64,000 nucleotides of DNA from Corylus avellana (GCF_901000735.1 NC_081547.1:20336838-20400837); one strand, 5' to 3'. Positions 11,401 to 24,219 are shown, counted from the first letter of the stretch. Made by a program: numbers and translations. The notes: generated from the letters alone by a model not told the origin.

Positions 11401-11859
11401 ATTCAAAATAAAAAAATTCAAAATTGTAATAATAATACTAATACAATAATACATCAATATAGTCAATGCAAAAAATTGAGTTCCAAGAGATTAAAGGCTT
11501 TAATAAAGGATAAGAAAAAAATATATATATCGGAAAGTGACTGTAATTGACAAATTGTATTCCAAAAGAAATTACTAAACTCATAATTTCACCTAATCTT
11601 AAAAGTTAAAAGTTAAAACAAGTAAGTTCATTTATTAAAATAGTCCACTTATTATTTAGTCCCACATGTAACAAAAGTGTTAAAAAATTAATTTAAACAA
11701 TGAAAATCACAGTTTTCTTGTTGGCTTTCTCTTTTGTTGGTAATTATGTATTAACTTATTTCTTGAAGCAGGCTTCCTTGTCCCCAAAGGCTGAGAATGG
11801 TAATGTAAGTCTTAAAGTCTGTAAAGTCTGTACTTAAAAAAAATAAAAAATAAAAAAAT
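11401..11859. other. Intergenic, no gene seen
   Basis: AT-rich sequence up to the contig end. A microsatellite-like A/T tract lies at 11837-11859. No domain on either strand. Confidence 0.5.
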
Positions 11860-11959
11860 NNNNNNNNNNNNNNNNNNNNNNNNNNNNNNNNNNNNNNNNN
11901 NNNNNNNNNNNNNNNNNNNNNNNNNNNNNNNNNNNNNNNNNNNNNNNNNNNNNNNNNNN
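11860..11959. other. Assembly gap, 100 N
   Basis: Exactly 100 N between contigs C and D. Apparent open frames crossing it are artefacts. Confidence 0.99.
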
Positions 11960-14832
11960 GGGGAGTTTGAGTGAACCCACCAAGAGCATCACCCACAAAG
12001 TGTGACCAACAAGTAAGGCAATAAAAACAACACACCAAATACACGGCAAAAGACAGAAATAAAGGAAAGGAAATAAAACAACCAGAAACGAAAAAAAAAA
12101 AAAAAAAAACAGCCGGAGAGACGAATCCAGTGCAAAAGGTGTGATGGGCACTGGCAGATTCGGGTAGCAAGGTGGTGGAGCACAAGTCGAAGTGGACCAG
12201 GCGATAGGCGGTCGATCAGGCAAGACACGAACCGGAGCCAAGCCCGACCCAGCAACAGGCGTGGCAGAGGGAGAAGGGCGGAAGATCGGCCTCCAAAAAA
12301 CCCCTAAAATCAGAAAAGGAGTGAAGAGGGAGGGAGAGGAAGAAAACGCCCAAAGAGCAAAGGACATCAAGTAAATAGGCTAGCTCTAAGTCGAGGGGAG
12401 AAGACGATAAGGGGGAGGAGGGGAAGAACAAGGCCCCCTCCGACGGCGGTCTCTGCTAGGAAATCCAATAACTAAATCCAAATCAAATCAACTTAACGGG
12501 GAGAGAAGAATTCTGATCCAGTGAAATCTAGAGACCCTTAAAATAGTATTTCTAATCATTGTGCATTTAATGGAGCAATTAAGTCTCATTCTGATGGATT
12601 TCTCAATGTTTTCATTAGAAACCTGGTTTCAAGATTTGCAAAAATGGATCACGTTGGATTTTCCGTTTCTTTAGCATTTTGCGGAATTTAGGATTTAGAA
12701 ACATATTTCGGGATCCTTTCGTAAACTGTTAGCTAAATAAGATCTTGCTAGAATGAAAATAATTTTTATGGTTTTAAAATTAAAACCATAAATAAATAAA
12801 TAAAGCATAACCTATATTTTATGACAGAGTTTTCCTCCAAATTGGGTTGGAGGAACTTCCTCCAACTCAGTCTATAAAAATGACATATGTCCATTTTTTT
12901 TAATAACATGTGAGATGCACATTAATCTTTAATATTATTTAGTCCAACTTTAGCCCTATTATAAAAAAAACATGTGTATCTCACATGTTTAAATGACACA
13001 TGTTATTTTTATGGACTGAGTAGGAGGAAGTTCCTCCAACCCAGTTTGGAGGAAAAATATGTCTCATATTTTAAAGGGAACAACGTTTTCCTCCAAACTA
13101 GATTGGAGGAATTTTCTTTAATCCAGTATATAAAAATAACATGTGTCCAAACAGAGTTTGCTACTATGAGTTTTTTTTTTTTTTTTGATAATAACAGAAG
13201 TATTAATGTTGTAAATTTTAGGTCGTTGGATGTAGAACTCAGCAAACTCCACAAATATATGTTGCTTTGCTTTCTTTCGCCATAGAAAAAGTATTAATTC
13301 AATAATTGATTTTTTGAATCATTCACCTTTTGTTTTAATTTATTATAGACAGCAATAGTGATTGTGCAAGTGGGATTTACACCTTTAGCGGTCTTAACAC
13401 TTAAGGTAGATAAAAATAGATAAATTCAATTATTTAATTAATATTTTAATACTTTCATTCACATGTAGGCTCAACATTTCTTAGCCAACAAGTAAAATAT
13501 TTTAATTAAATTAGGGTGAAACTCAGCACCTCTGGTTCTACATTAATTATTATCACTTATTTCAAAAGCTTAAACTAATAATAATGAATAAATTTAATTA
13601 TTTAATCAATATTTTAATAATTCAAACTGACCGTGATGTACAAGTGGCCAAATAATATCACTATTTATTGGAGTTATTTGGATTGTCAAGCTACTACTAT
13701 TAGTAGAAAAATTAAATTTGTCTTTCTCATGAAAGGTGTAGGCATGCACACATTTGAATTAAGGTGATGGTCATATGTGGCGTGCGCATGTGAAATATAC
13801 CTAGAATGCAAAATTCAAAGAAAACGATACATAAAGAAGACTAAAGAGTTTCCACGAAGTTGGGCTTGGGAAGTTGTGGAACCTTACCCATTCAAACTAT
13901 GGTTAGAGTCAATGATGATTTCCAAACTATCCATGTGGTTGAAATTACTTCACTTTAGAAATACGTGTGAGCCTCAACTACGAGACAATATGGGTGAGAT
14001 ATTAAGACATTTACCATAATATTAAGGGCACGTTTGATACACGAAATAATCATTGTTTTAAGAATAAGAATAATTAATACTGAAAATATAATAAATTAAA
14101 ATAAAATAATAATTCATATTCTTTAATTTAGTGACGATATATGATTCATGGGTAGAGTCAATGATGGTTGAAACTACTTTCACTTCAGAAATATGTGTGC
14201 TCCTCAACTAAGAGACAGTATGGGCCTATTATCGAGATGTTTACTATTTCTGAAACAAAAAAGAAAAAGATTTGAAAGGAAATTCACATCTTGTTTTTGA
14301 TGTCTTTATTGAATTAAAATAACATGATTATAAATAAAAATATAAAAAATATAATCATTTTCATATAATGCCTTCAGCTGAGCTCACAATATCTCACAAT
14401 AGGTCACTACAACTAGCTTTGTTGGCTGCGCATGCATTCGAATGCAGCACAAGAAGCGTACGTGGTAAAGAAAATAATCTTCTACGTCCTTTTTTTTTTT
14501 TTTTTTTCATTACATCGATCAGTTCTCTTTTATAGTAAAAAAAAAATACAAAAAAAAATATATATACAAAACTACAAAAAGAAAGAAATAAATCTAAATG
14601 TGAGCATTCTCCTAAGTCTTCACTAGGGAAGTCTAAAGATGATAAATTTCTTAAAGTTGGAAAAATAAAATTTAAAAGATAATTGAATCCTTTTAAGATG
14701 GAAACAATCAACTAATGTTAAACCTAATCTCCAAAGAGGCAAGGCAAACTAAATATGATAATTTCCTAGCTAATCAATCTATCATGAGAATTAAAATAAA
14801 AGGCAATTTGACAACAAATTGGAATAAAAAAA
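11960..14832. repeat. Inverted near-copy of C 3667-6557 (contig-end overlap)
   Basis: Reverse complement of 3667-6557 with scattered substitutions and small indels. It begins at the first base of contig D and stops at the base matching the first base of contig C. It contains the GC-rich retroelement start (to about 12480), the foldback MITE at 12818-13150 and AT-rich intergenic DNA. No gene recognised. Confidence 0.9.
12818..13150. mobile_element. Foldback MITE (overlap copy of 5340-5672)
   Basis: Same arms as at 5340-5672 in reverse orientation ('tcctccaacccagtttggagg', 'aaaaataacatgtgtcc', 'acatgtgagatgcac'). It is the same insertion seen in the other contig rather than an independent copy, because its flanks also match. 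Confidence 0.65.
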
Positions 14833-14952
14833 AGGGCTAAAAAAAGGGCTAGGTCTTAAAATTGAGAGAAAATTATTTCCTTATATATACTTTCATTGCT
14901 TAATCCCCCCAAAAAAAAAAAAAAGTGGAAAACATACTTTTGAATTTATATA

Positions 14953-15462
14953 TATGGGAAAAATATAAAAAAGCTTTCCAAATTATCAGTTGTTTGCAAT
15001 ATAGTCCCTCAATGTTTAAAATGTACTAAAGTAGCCCCCAAACTACCAAATTGTATCGAAAATGCCACTTATTTTTTTATATTCCTATAATACCCGTACT
15101 CTTTTAACAAATAAAATAATAAAATAATTGTAAAAAAAATACAATTTTTAAAAACTAAAAAAAAAAAAAACCAATGGACAAATAAATACAAAAAAAAAAA
15201 AAAAAGTTTTTTTGATATAAATAAATAATTAGTCACTGTAGTTAGCTTAAATTACAAATTGCTTCATGTCGTATTAAAGTAAAATCATTTTTTTTTTTTT
15301 ACAATTATTTTATTATTTTATTTGTTAAAAGAATTAGGGAATTATAGGAATATAAAAAAATAAGTGGCCTTTGTTATACAATTTGGTTGTTTAGGATGTT
15401 ACTTTAGTACCTTTTGAATATTGTAGGGGTATATTGCAAACGGCGGATAGTTTAGGTGCCTT

Positions 15463-15465
<3 letters not shown>
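14953..15465. mobile_element. Long-TIR MITE, probably Mutator-type
   Basis: The two ends are inverted copies: 'tatagtccctcaatgtttaaaatgtactaaagtag' and 'aatgccacttattttttta' on the left reappear reversed at about 15340-15440. The ends face AT microsatellites (tatatatat on both sides), so a 9-bp duplication is possible but cannot be told from the microsatellite. Related in style to 55033-55801. Confidence 0.6.
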
Positions 15466-15503
<38 letters not shown>

Positions 15504-15589
15504 ACAAGCATGATTGGGATGCAGTTGAGAGAGCTTGTGGTTCATGCTACTTTCTATGAAGCTATTTTTTTGTCACTATTTTTTTTGTC

Positions 15590-15912
15590 AAGAAATAGGC
15601 TTGCAGAACATGGTTTTGGAGGGTGATGCAAAAATTATGGTGGTGGCAATCTATTCTATGGAGGGAAACTTGACTCGATATGGGCATATAGTTTGAGATA
15701 CACAACAGATTCTCAAATCTTTCAGATCGAGGATGGAAATGGGTACACATTGGTAGAGATGCTAATACAGCAACCCATCAGCTAGCCCAAATGGCAAAAC
15801 ACTCTTTCATGAATAAAGTTTGGTTGGAGGATTCTCCAGAGAATACCCGTGATGTAATTTTAATTTTATTAATGATAATTTCAGTCTACTATTTAAATTA
15901 AAAAAAAAAAAA
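15590..15912 (+). pseudogene. LINE 3' end: RNase H fragment and poly-A tail
   Basis: The plus strand reads LQNMVLEGDAKIMVVAIYS, then GTHWxRDANTATHQLAQMAK and KVWLEDSPENTRDVI. This fits the C-terminal RNase-H-like domain of plant LINEs: the EGDA strand, the W.HI.R.AN...H.LA helix and the usual 'W.ED.P' end. It contains stops and a frame change. It ends in a poly-A tract at 15899-15912, as expected of a LINE 3' end. A 5'-truncated, dead insertion. Confidence 0.75.
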
Positions 15913-17800
15913 GAATTAAGTGGGTATGCGGTTGTAAGAAAATAACTGAAGATTAATTTGATTTTTGTGGTCAATGTTTTTGATTGGTTTGCAACAAAAA
16001 AAGGGAAGAAATTGGTTAACCTTAATTTTTGCGATCCTTAATCTCTTGAAAATTAAGCTAATGTGTGGCCCTCATTTTATCTAGCACGTATATTAGAAAT
16101 ACAACACATTCATCTAGTACGTAGTACTAGAAAACACAACACATGATATCATGATTCATGGACTAAAATAAATATATTTAGGCAAACAAAATGTTAATTC
16201 TAAGTGTGAACTGCAATTTTCCAAGTCTATATCACCACCTAATAATTGGTGCCTCTAGCCAAACACCAATATCTTTTAACTTTTTATTCCAACTAAAATC
16301 CAAGTTGTGATTGCTTACATTTGTCTCTCTTCCAACTTCCAAGCATGCATATATATGTGTGTGCATTTCTTGAAAGAAAAGTTTGATTCATAAAAAAGAA
16401 TTGACATGGCCCATTGGGTTTTTCAGAAATAGGGCTTTAAAATTATCAAATAGGAAGAAAAAGAAAAAAATAGTGAATATAATCACAAGTACAACAAGGA
16501 GATGAACCAGATGATGATAATTTCTAAGTCATATATTCGAATCTATAAAGATTGTAGCTTCAGTAAACAAACAAGAAGATATATATATATACCCAAAACT
16601 AACGTGCAAAAGAATTTTAAATTTCATGAAAATTTGGTGAAAAAAGGAAAATCATATGAGGAGAGAGGTAATGCTCAGATAGCATTATAGATACTTTTAT
16701 TATAATATAATGTCATAATCGTAATGTTGAAATTATTATAGCCATGTGAGTAGCTATATTAATATACTTAGCGTGGGAAAATAGTATTTAAATATTATTT
16801 TCATGAGAGCCACCCAAAAAAAGGTTATGTTGCTAAAGTGTGTTTAAGATAAAAGTGAAGTATAGAAAAACTATTTTTTGAGGTAATCGAGGATCCTATA
16901 TATATATATATATATATATATGGTTTGAATAATAAGGATTAATATGAGTTTAAAATAAGATTAAAAACATGATGAATTAATGCACATGGCTACCCACCGC
17001 CTAAGATAATGACCTAGCTAGGCCCACGGCTAAAAAGATGGGGCTTTAGGCTCATGCCCAACCCTATGTGACATGGGTTGTCGTCCCCAAATCTCCAGCA
17101 CTGACTTCTCTTTCTTACATTTTTTTTTTTTTTTTTAATTTTTTTTTAATGGGTTCACTAATTAAACAAAAATCGCATGCTTTTGTAACCCCTCCTTTTC
17201 TCCCTAAAAAATCAAAATGTAATTTTTCTATGTTAGACGTGTTATTCATTACAAAGGGGGTTAATAGCTTCTAGCACATTGGGATTTGAACTTCAATACT
17301 ATTGCTTACCCATGAAATTGGTGAAGCAGCCCACACTCAAGTGCAAACTCAAAGAAGCTCATAGTATATTGTACAAGAGAGAGTTACTTCAAAGCATTTT
17401 TACTTTTGTGCAAATGACATGCCAAAACATTAAGAATGAGACGGTGCATAATTAAAGGTACCTCTATGCTTCATAGAGTTTTGGGTTATAAATACAAAAA
17501 GTACTTGTTTATAGAGGCAATTTGATGACTGCAATGATTGAAATAATGTGATTTCCAAGTCCGTTAATCGGTCGTGACGATGAAACTCGGAGTATAACAA
17601 GTGATTTAAGGATAAGCAAATGGAAATAAAAGCATTAGAGAAATTAAGAAAATTTGGGTATGTAGATACGATGAAATGTGAAGTGTGTTTTGGATTTGAG
17701 TATGTTGCTTATTAATAGTATGGTTATTTTCTAGTTTTCACATGTGCATTGTTTTATGTTCAAATCTAATGTAAACTCTCTCTTCTTCCCCTCTTCCACA
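15913..17800. other. Intergenic, no gene seen
   Basis: AT-rich sequence with TA microsatellites near 16581 and 16898-16920 and a poly-T run near 17118-17150. Open frames of about 60 codons have no recognisable domain. Confidence 0.5.
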
Positions 17801-17804
17801 ATGC

Positions 17805-17990
17805 CATATGTAACACACCGCCCGAAATAATATGATATTGTCCGATTTAGGCCAAGTCTACACGATTTTGTTATTGGGTTTATTCTAAAATACCTCATAC
17901 TAATTAGAGAGAGCATACTCTATATAAGCACATTCTTTTTTTCACACCCACGCCTCAACACGCACCATCAATGGCGTACCATTTCTTCTC
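17805..17990 (+). repeat. LTR-like promoter repeat
   Basis: The words 'gtaacacaccgcccgaa', 'gtctacacgattttgttatt', 'cctcatactaattagagaga' and TATATAAGCAC (about 17919-17930) resemble a family of plant repeats with LTR-like promoter structure. Only one unit is visible and its ends were not found. Confidence 0.35.
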
Positions 17991-18755
17991 CAAAATTTGT
18001 GACTAACAATTATAATAATTTATGTTATCTCTATTACAATAGATAATTCATTTTTTTTCTTTTTAAACACCTAAGATATTCTCATAGTCACTTTTGTAAC
18101 TTCTTATTGCATTCTATCCAAACATCCTTTGTCGACGCGCAACTCCAAAGAATATGTCCCAATGTTTCTAGAACGCCCTGATATTTGATCTAGCAAATAT
18201 CAAAGTCGTGACGCTGCTACTTTAAAAATACAATCTTACAGCGGAGTATGTATATTTTTTCTTCTTTTTTTATGACCTAGGAATAACTTGCACAACATAA
18301 TTGAGCTGACTGAGATACCTCGAAGTGATATATTATTTAACAAAATAGAAATTTGGTTTTTATTACAACATATGTACACACTGTGTGTACTAAATATATG
18401 CCACAGACGGTACCAAATTAATATAGTAAAATTTATCAAGTTCACACACATCACCATACGTAATAAAAGCGATTATTATAAATGAGACTTGCTCCTTAGA
18501 GTAAACATCAATCCTGCAGCAGATAGTCTATCAACCGTCAAAACCAGTAAAGGGACCATCATCCTCACTTTCTATTCCTGCATCAAGGTCTATGTAAAGA
18601 TGACGTTATCATGTTTATATAGACAAACAAGTGAGTAATCTATTTTCCTAAAGATAAAAACTGGAAAGACTGTTTGAAAAAAAAGTAAGATTTAGGACTA
18701 ATATATATATATAATAATGAATGAGTTGCGAATGCGGCGTAATGATTGATTAATT
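17991..18755. other. Intergenic, no gene seen
   Basis: AT-rich, no recognisable domain on either strand. Confidence 0.45.
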
Positions 18756-18764
18756 TATATTTTA

Positions 18765-19482
18765 GGGTTAATAACTTTTTTGGTACCTGAATTTACACTT
18801 TTTTATTTTTTCCTCCATGATTTTAAAACCATGCAAATCTAATACCCAACCTATGAGAAAAGACAGAATCAGTACCTTCGTCAGTTCAGTCAACGAAATT
18901 AGCACATGTCACTCCCATAATACCCCACGTGGCGTAAAAAATTAAAAATAATAAAATAATAATTAAAAAAAAAAAATTGGGGTAGCTCTTGGCCATTTGA
19001 GGGTGGCCGGCCAACTGGGTGCCGCGGGGAGGAGGGGCCCAAACCACCCCTAGTGGGTACCGGGTGGTTTCACACCGTGGGTAAGGTCTCACCCACCTCC
19101 ATGGAAGCCAAAGGGGGGTGGCCTAGCCACCTAGTACCACCCTTGGGTGGTTTCGGCCATCGCAGATCCCACTGGGACCGAGGGTGGGATGCCTAAGGGA
19201 TGGCTCGACCACCCCCATCCAACCAAATGGGGGTGGCCTGGCCACACCCATGGCCAAAGCCACCCCCAAATTGTTTTCTTTTTTTCTTTTTATTTTTTTT
19301 TTAATTATTATTTTTAATTTTTTACACCACGTGGCGTATTAAGGGAGTGACACATGCTAATTTCGTTGAGGTACTGATTCTGTCTTTTCTCATAGGTTGG
19401 GTACTAGATTTGCATTGTTTTAAAACTCAGGGAGGAAAAAATAAAAAAGTGCAAACTTAGGTACCAAAAAAGTTATTAACCC
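18765..19482. mobile_element. Mutator-type MITE with 9-bp target duplication (complete)
   Basis: Begins GGGTTAATAACTTTTTTGG and ends with the inverse (…AAAAAAGTTATTAACCC). Both sides are flanked by the same 9 bases TATATTTTA (18756-18764 and 19483-19491), the duplication size of Mutator-like transposons. The terminal repeats exceed 150 bp. The core at about 18985-19260 is GC-rich and palindromic, built from 'ggggtggcc' and 'ggccaccc' words. No transposase, so non-autonomous. A partial copy is at 1279-1559 and a relative at 32230-32726. Confidence 0.9.
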
Positions 19483-19491
19483 TATATTTTA

Positions 19492-21517
19492 TGATAATCT
19501 TTCTTCAAACCTTTCGTCATGAGCTCTCAGCCCATTCACGTTCATTATGTCCCTCACATTTCAGAGGTTTACCTGTTTGGTGCTGTCAACTACACCGCCT
19601 CAGCTTAGTTATATATTAGGCCAATTGGACGGTTATATACCCCCATCCACTAAGATACCAACAATTCCTCGCGGCAATCCATCCAGCTTCTTCTTAAGGT
19701 GGCTATCTTATTAGCCCATTTTATTCGACACAATATGCAGCAATTGTATTGCAAAATTATATTAATAAGACCAAATAAGAATTCCTATAACAAAAAAACA
19801 AAGCTAATACTCAGTAAGTATATCCATACTTACTCTCCTTAGTGAAGAATTATGCTCCACTTCTGCATATAAATACATACATACAAACAATATATACATA
19901 TTAGTTCATTCTCAAATAATATCATTGTTTAATGACCCTCATCTTTTTATATTTATTTATTATCTATCACTTCATCTTTACTCACTCATTTTATTATATT
20001 AATCTGAGATAGTCACTTATAAATAGCTTTATGCCTGAATTCGTTTTCATTTTTTGTGACGAGGCTAATGGCCAGTACCACTAAATACAAACCAGTATTA
20101 TTATTATTATTATTATTATTATATAAAGCATGACTCATACTTCGAAGGTAAGACCAATGGTCCATACCTACCTAAGTATGAATCAAAATTTAAATGGCAA
20201 TAAAAGAAATGACTGAATGTAAATACTGCATTCATATTTCGGGGATGAGACCAATGATCTGTTACCACCAAAAATATGAACTAAAATTTAAATGACAATA
20301 AAATGAATAACTAAAATGTAAATACTATATGTAATAAATATAGATAATATCATAAGCCCTTAATCGATTTTGTCCACTAACTCATTATTATTAATTCACT
20401 TGTATCCATTACTCGATTTTACATCATAAGCTTATTGGGTCTTAAACAATTAGATGATAACTAAATGATACAAACAATGAATCATGATATTTATACAATA
20501 AACTCTTACCCGATAATCTTTTAGAAGTAAAACTCCAGCCAATCTTCTCTAGGTAGCTAGTTTAGGAAAATAAGAACACTTGAATACTACAAGAAAGATC
20601 TTTAGGCCAAATGGTTTTTGGTTTAGAACTAAGAAATAGAATGAAAGGAGGAGCAAACAATTTTACTTGTTCTAAGATTGTAAATGAAAAGCTCAAGTGA
20701 AAGTGACTTAGCTTAGGCACTATTTATTAGAGAATGAATGGCTAGGATTCATTTTCACACTTTTGATCCAAGGGTTGAGATATATTTAACCAAAAGAATG
20801 AACCTAGTCCATATTTCATGATCTATACCAATTAGCATTTTTATCCAAAATGGGGGTAGTATACCCTGATCCATTTTTCAATGTCCAAACTCATTCCGAT
20901 TGATATGAAATTTTGAGCGTAGATAGAGGACACTGAGACGAACATTTTACATTTTTGGTTCGACTCCATCCGAGTTCCTTTGAGTCTATTTTTGGCTTGT
21001 ACAAAGTTTTTGATTTAATTTTGACTTTAACTACTTTCATTCCCACTTGGCCATTTGCCTTATTAAATTATTATTATCAAGATATTTCCCGTAACCCTTA
21101 TTACTATAAGACTTTAAGCTTTCAACAAAGGTGGCTAGCCTTGGTATATTTCTTTAGCAATTTTAATCTCATTAGACAATATGAAAATTAAGACACTGTT
21201 TCTTAGGCTAAACACTGAAAATCTTCAAATTAATTTCTGACTTCACTAAACACCTATAAATAATTTATTTACTAAATTGAGTTTAATTATGCCCATAAAC
21301 ATATTAGTGAAGCTAAATTTTAGAATTGATGTGATATACAAAAGAGGTCAAAAATTAATGTAATATACCTTTAACACTAAATTGTTATTTAATATCATTA
21401 ATCCACATATCATTGTTCTAATTTATTTATTATTCTTTTAAGCTATTTTTTTTGAATAGATTCTTTTAAGCTATTTAATATTATTTAAATAAGAGTTTTA
21501 AAATCTAGGTCGTTACA
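19492..21517 (-). mobile_element. LTR-retrotransposon remnant inserted in a LINE
   Basis: On the minus strand it begins TGTAACGACC at 21517, immediately after LINE coding sequence, and continues without coding capacity to the Mutator-type MITE. The segment 20692-21517 matches 2797-3566 and 19483-20784 matches 1-1278. An AAT microsatellite lies at about 20094-20122. No gag or pol domain was seen, so this is an LTR or a non-autonomous element; the far end was not resolved. Confidence 0.55.
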
Positions 21518-22055
21518 GTTTCCATCTCCTATCCACAAATTTGACAAAGTGGGTCATAAACTATGCTTCATCTGTGAAGACGTTCTTTGGTCGGCAGAAT
21601 GATTTTGCAAGCCTTCCACAAGAACATTTGCACCACTTTAGGTCCCCTAACATTCCAAACCTTCCTCCATATGCTAGCAATGATATTTTCATTCGAGCAA
21701 GCCCAATCCCACTCTCCACAATGGATTTTGCAAGATGATATGCACTACGTACTGAAAAATCCCCATTTTTAGTTCTTGCCCACACAAGATAATCCGTTTG
21801 CCTTGCACTGACCTTTTCCTCTATATGAAGGATTCGAATGGGAGATGGATAGAAAAGTGTGTAGTGAAGGAATCCAACAATCCCCCAAATTTTAAAGGAC
21901 TGCCCATTACACACTCTCCACATCAACCCTTCCTTGAGAAGCTTCTTAGAGTTCCAAATGCTCCGCCAAGCATAGGGTGGTTGAGAACCCAACGCCGAGT
22001 CCAGGAAAGAATCCTCAAGAAAGTATTTCTCCGGAAATATTTTAGCCACCAAGAA
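21518..22055 (-). pseudogene. LINE ORF2 fragment, zf-RVT region (fuller copy)
   Basis: The minus strand reads AKIFPEKYFLEDSFLDSALG, then QPPYAWRSIWNSKKLLKEGL, then DYLVWARTKNGDFSVRSAYH, followed by YDPLCQICG out of frame. This is the reverse-transcriptase zinc-binding region of a plant LINE. It retains a 24-base stretch missing from the copy at 2296-2796 but also has frameshifts. It ends at the LTR start at 21517. No start codon or upstream reverse transcriptase remains. Confidence 0.75.
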
Positions 22056-22199
22056 GAACTATTCATTACCCAAGGAGTAATACTCTACCGTATATACAAT
22101 AGTAGATCTCATAGAAAATTGATAGTAAAATCCAATATTTATATTGCGCAAGTTAAAATTTTCTTTTGGAACATTGATAATTAGGGAAAACTTCACTTA

Positions 22200-22560
22200 C
22201 TCATGAATTGTCTCCCCTTTTATAATGTTCCCTTAAATTTAAAACATCTCAATTTAGTGTATTAAACTTTTAATTTTTTCCAATGTTACCGTTAGAATTT
22301 TCCATTAAATCCCATGGGTAAATTTTCCATTAGAATTTTCCAAAGTTTAAAATTTTTTACAAAGATTGAGACATGGGTATTTTTGCAAATATTATTAAAT
22401 TTGGACCAACGCCTTAATTTTTGCAATTTTTTCTGTTTTTTTTTTTTCTTCTTTTTTTTTTCCCTATAACAAATGGAAGTATTTTGGGAAAAATTAACGA
22501 AGGGGTGAAATTGCAAACAATTGAAAGATGAATACACTAAATTGAAAGAAATTGAACTTA
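22200..22560. repeat. AT-rich inverted-repeat (MITE-like) element, copy in contig D
   Basis: Inverted counterpart of 1727-2160 ('caatttagtgtattaaac' at one end, 'tacactaaattgaaagaaattg' at the other). Contains T-rich tracts near 22436-22462. Confidence 0.45.
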
Positions 22561-22639
22561 TTAACTTTGAATATTCCTATTCCACTCATTTGTTTTATTT
22601 CATAATGACAAATCAGGTCTTCTTTATTTTTTATCACAC

Positions 22640-23393
22640 TTGAGCCCGAGTCAATCAAAGCATAACCGAGCAGGAAAAACAAAAAACAAAGCATAACAAA
22701 CAAATGGTTTAAAATTAAAAGAATGACTGTCCTTACAAACAAGTACAAAAGAATACCGAAGAAAAGTTATTATTTAATTGATAGAACTTTCTATTTGCAC
22801 CGTCATACAACGTGAACGCCTCTATGGGTTTTGTTCATAGTTTATTCATCTTAAACGTTGCCAAGGAGCTGGACAATGATCTGTCACTTTTTTGTTTCTT
22901 TTTGGGATTATTGGTATGGAGTGTGCTGGCTAATTTAGAGGCTGGAACCAACGTAATGGCCATAACCCCCCTCAACCACCATGTCAAATTCTAAGCCCAT
23001 GAGCAAAAATAATTAGAGAGAGAGATCGAGAGAGTTTGTGAGACAAAACCATGCTCAAATGCATGAATTCCCAATGTGATTACATGTACAAATATATGCT
23101 ATCCTCCACTCCTTTTCAGTGGAAAATAAACATCTGTTCAAACCATCATTTATGGACCAAAAAAAGAAAAGATATGAAAAATACAGGTGAGAGAGCCCCA
23201 AAAAACCCCCCGGGGACAACTAGCGCATCAAAAATACCCAAAAGAAGAGATAGCATTTTGCCCTTTCTCTTGGGGTAAATTGATTGAAAAAAAAAAGAAA
23301 AGATTAAAAAAAAAGAAAAAACAAAAAAAACAAAAGAAAAGGAAAGCCCCAAAAACAAATAGCGAGACCCTATTACAAGTTAAAAACGTTTTC
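22640..23393. other. 3' flank of the hydrolase gene, no gene seen
   Basis: AT-rich with an A-rich low-complexity tract at 23286-23345. Part of it is presumably the 3' untranslated region of the minus-strand hydrolase gene that ends at 23394. No other coding region recognised. Confidence 0.45.
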
Positions 23394-23826
23394 CTATTGG
23401 TTTTGCGAGTCTGGATTAGATAAGAGTCTGCTTATGAAGGGTGATATAGCTGCTAGCAATGCCTTGGGGCACTCCTCATGTGGAAGATGCCCACAACCAG
23501 ATATAGCAACCAGTCTCTGCATGGCAAAAGAGGTAATTATTCTTATCTTACTCTTTCATTTGGTTGACTTTAATATTGGTGAAGTAATAATAGAACAAGG
23601 AAATAGTAGAAAGAAAGATACTTACAGAATTTACAAATTTTGAAGCCATGACTTGAGAAGATTTGAGAGTGACAAAGGCATCTTCAGCTCCGGTGATAAC
23701 CAACACGGGTATGGCTTCTACTGCTTTTAGCAATGATTCTGAATTTTGTGGTGAAAGGACCGTCTCAGATGACAATCTTCCTATCTCATGGAGTGCTTCA
23801 TCCCAACCTTCTACACATAGGGGTGC
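23394..23826 (-). CDS. Alpha/beta-hydrolase fold protein, last two exons (partial gene)
   Basis: Two exons on the minus strand can be built. Exon 23826-23626 (67 codons) reads APLCVEGWDEALHEIGRLSS and later VLVITGAEDAFVTLKSSQ. It ends at a GTAAGT donor. The terminal exon 23516-23394 follows an AG acceptor and reads RLVAISGCGHLPHEECPKAL to a TAG stop. GAEDAFV carries the likely catalytic Asp and SGCGHLPHEE the catalytic His of an alpha/beta-hydrolase; the nucleophile Ser would be in upstream exons. Those are not present before the gap at 24120, nor in the first 3 kb beyond it, so the gene is cut by the assembly. Substrate unknown. Plant homologues of this type are often predicted plastid proteins. 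Both exons are open and in phase, so the gene is probably intact in the plant. Confidence 0.8.
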
Positions 23827-24119
23827 CTGTTTGCATAAAAAGCAGTTGTCCAACTATGAATCTTCTGAAATGCACAATTTCTCATATACAAAAGAAACAT
23901 AAGTTTTTCCAAATTAAACTTATCACTCAACCTATGAAGATATTCAAAACAAGAAACCATAAAACAGGACGGGAAGACAGTAGTCCTTCAACAAACTGCA
24001 TCTGGAATAGCCACAACAAGGTGGGAATTGCAGGAAATGAAACCAAAAATTGGCCAAATTTAGGATTGATGTATAGAAAATAATATACTAATGGCTTATA
24101 TTTCTCTTTAAACCCATAA

Positions 24120-24219
24120 NNNNNNNNNNNNNNNNNNNNNNNNNNNNNNNNNNNNNNNNNNNNNNNNNNNNNNNNNNNNNNNNNNNNNNNNNNNNNNNNN
24201 NNNNNNNNNNNNNNNNNNN
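24120..24219. other. Assembly gap, 100 N
   Basis: Exactly 100 N between contigs D and E. The upstream exons of the hydrolase gene are missing around here. Confidence 0.99.

Noticed and set aside
11751..12370. Long minus-strand open frames (88-178 codons) near the C-D gap
   Set aside because: They run across the N gap or consist of low-complexity F/L/S-rich sequence from a pyrimidine-rich repeat read backwards; no domain is visible.
3667..14832. A giant inverted repeat or palindromic locus of biological origin
   Set aside because: The match ends coincide with contig ends on both sides, which points to overlapping contigs in the wrong orientation.
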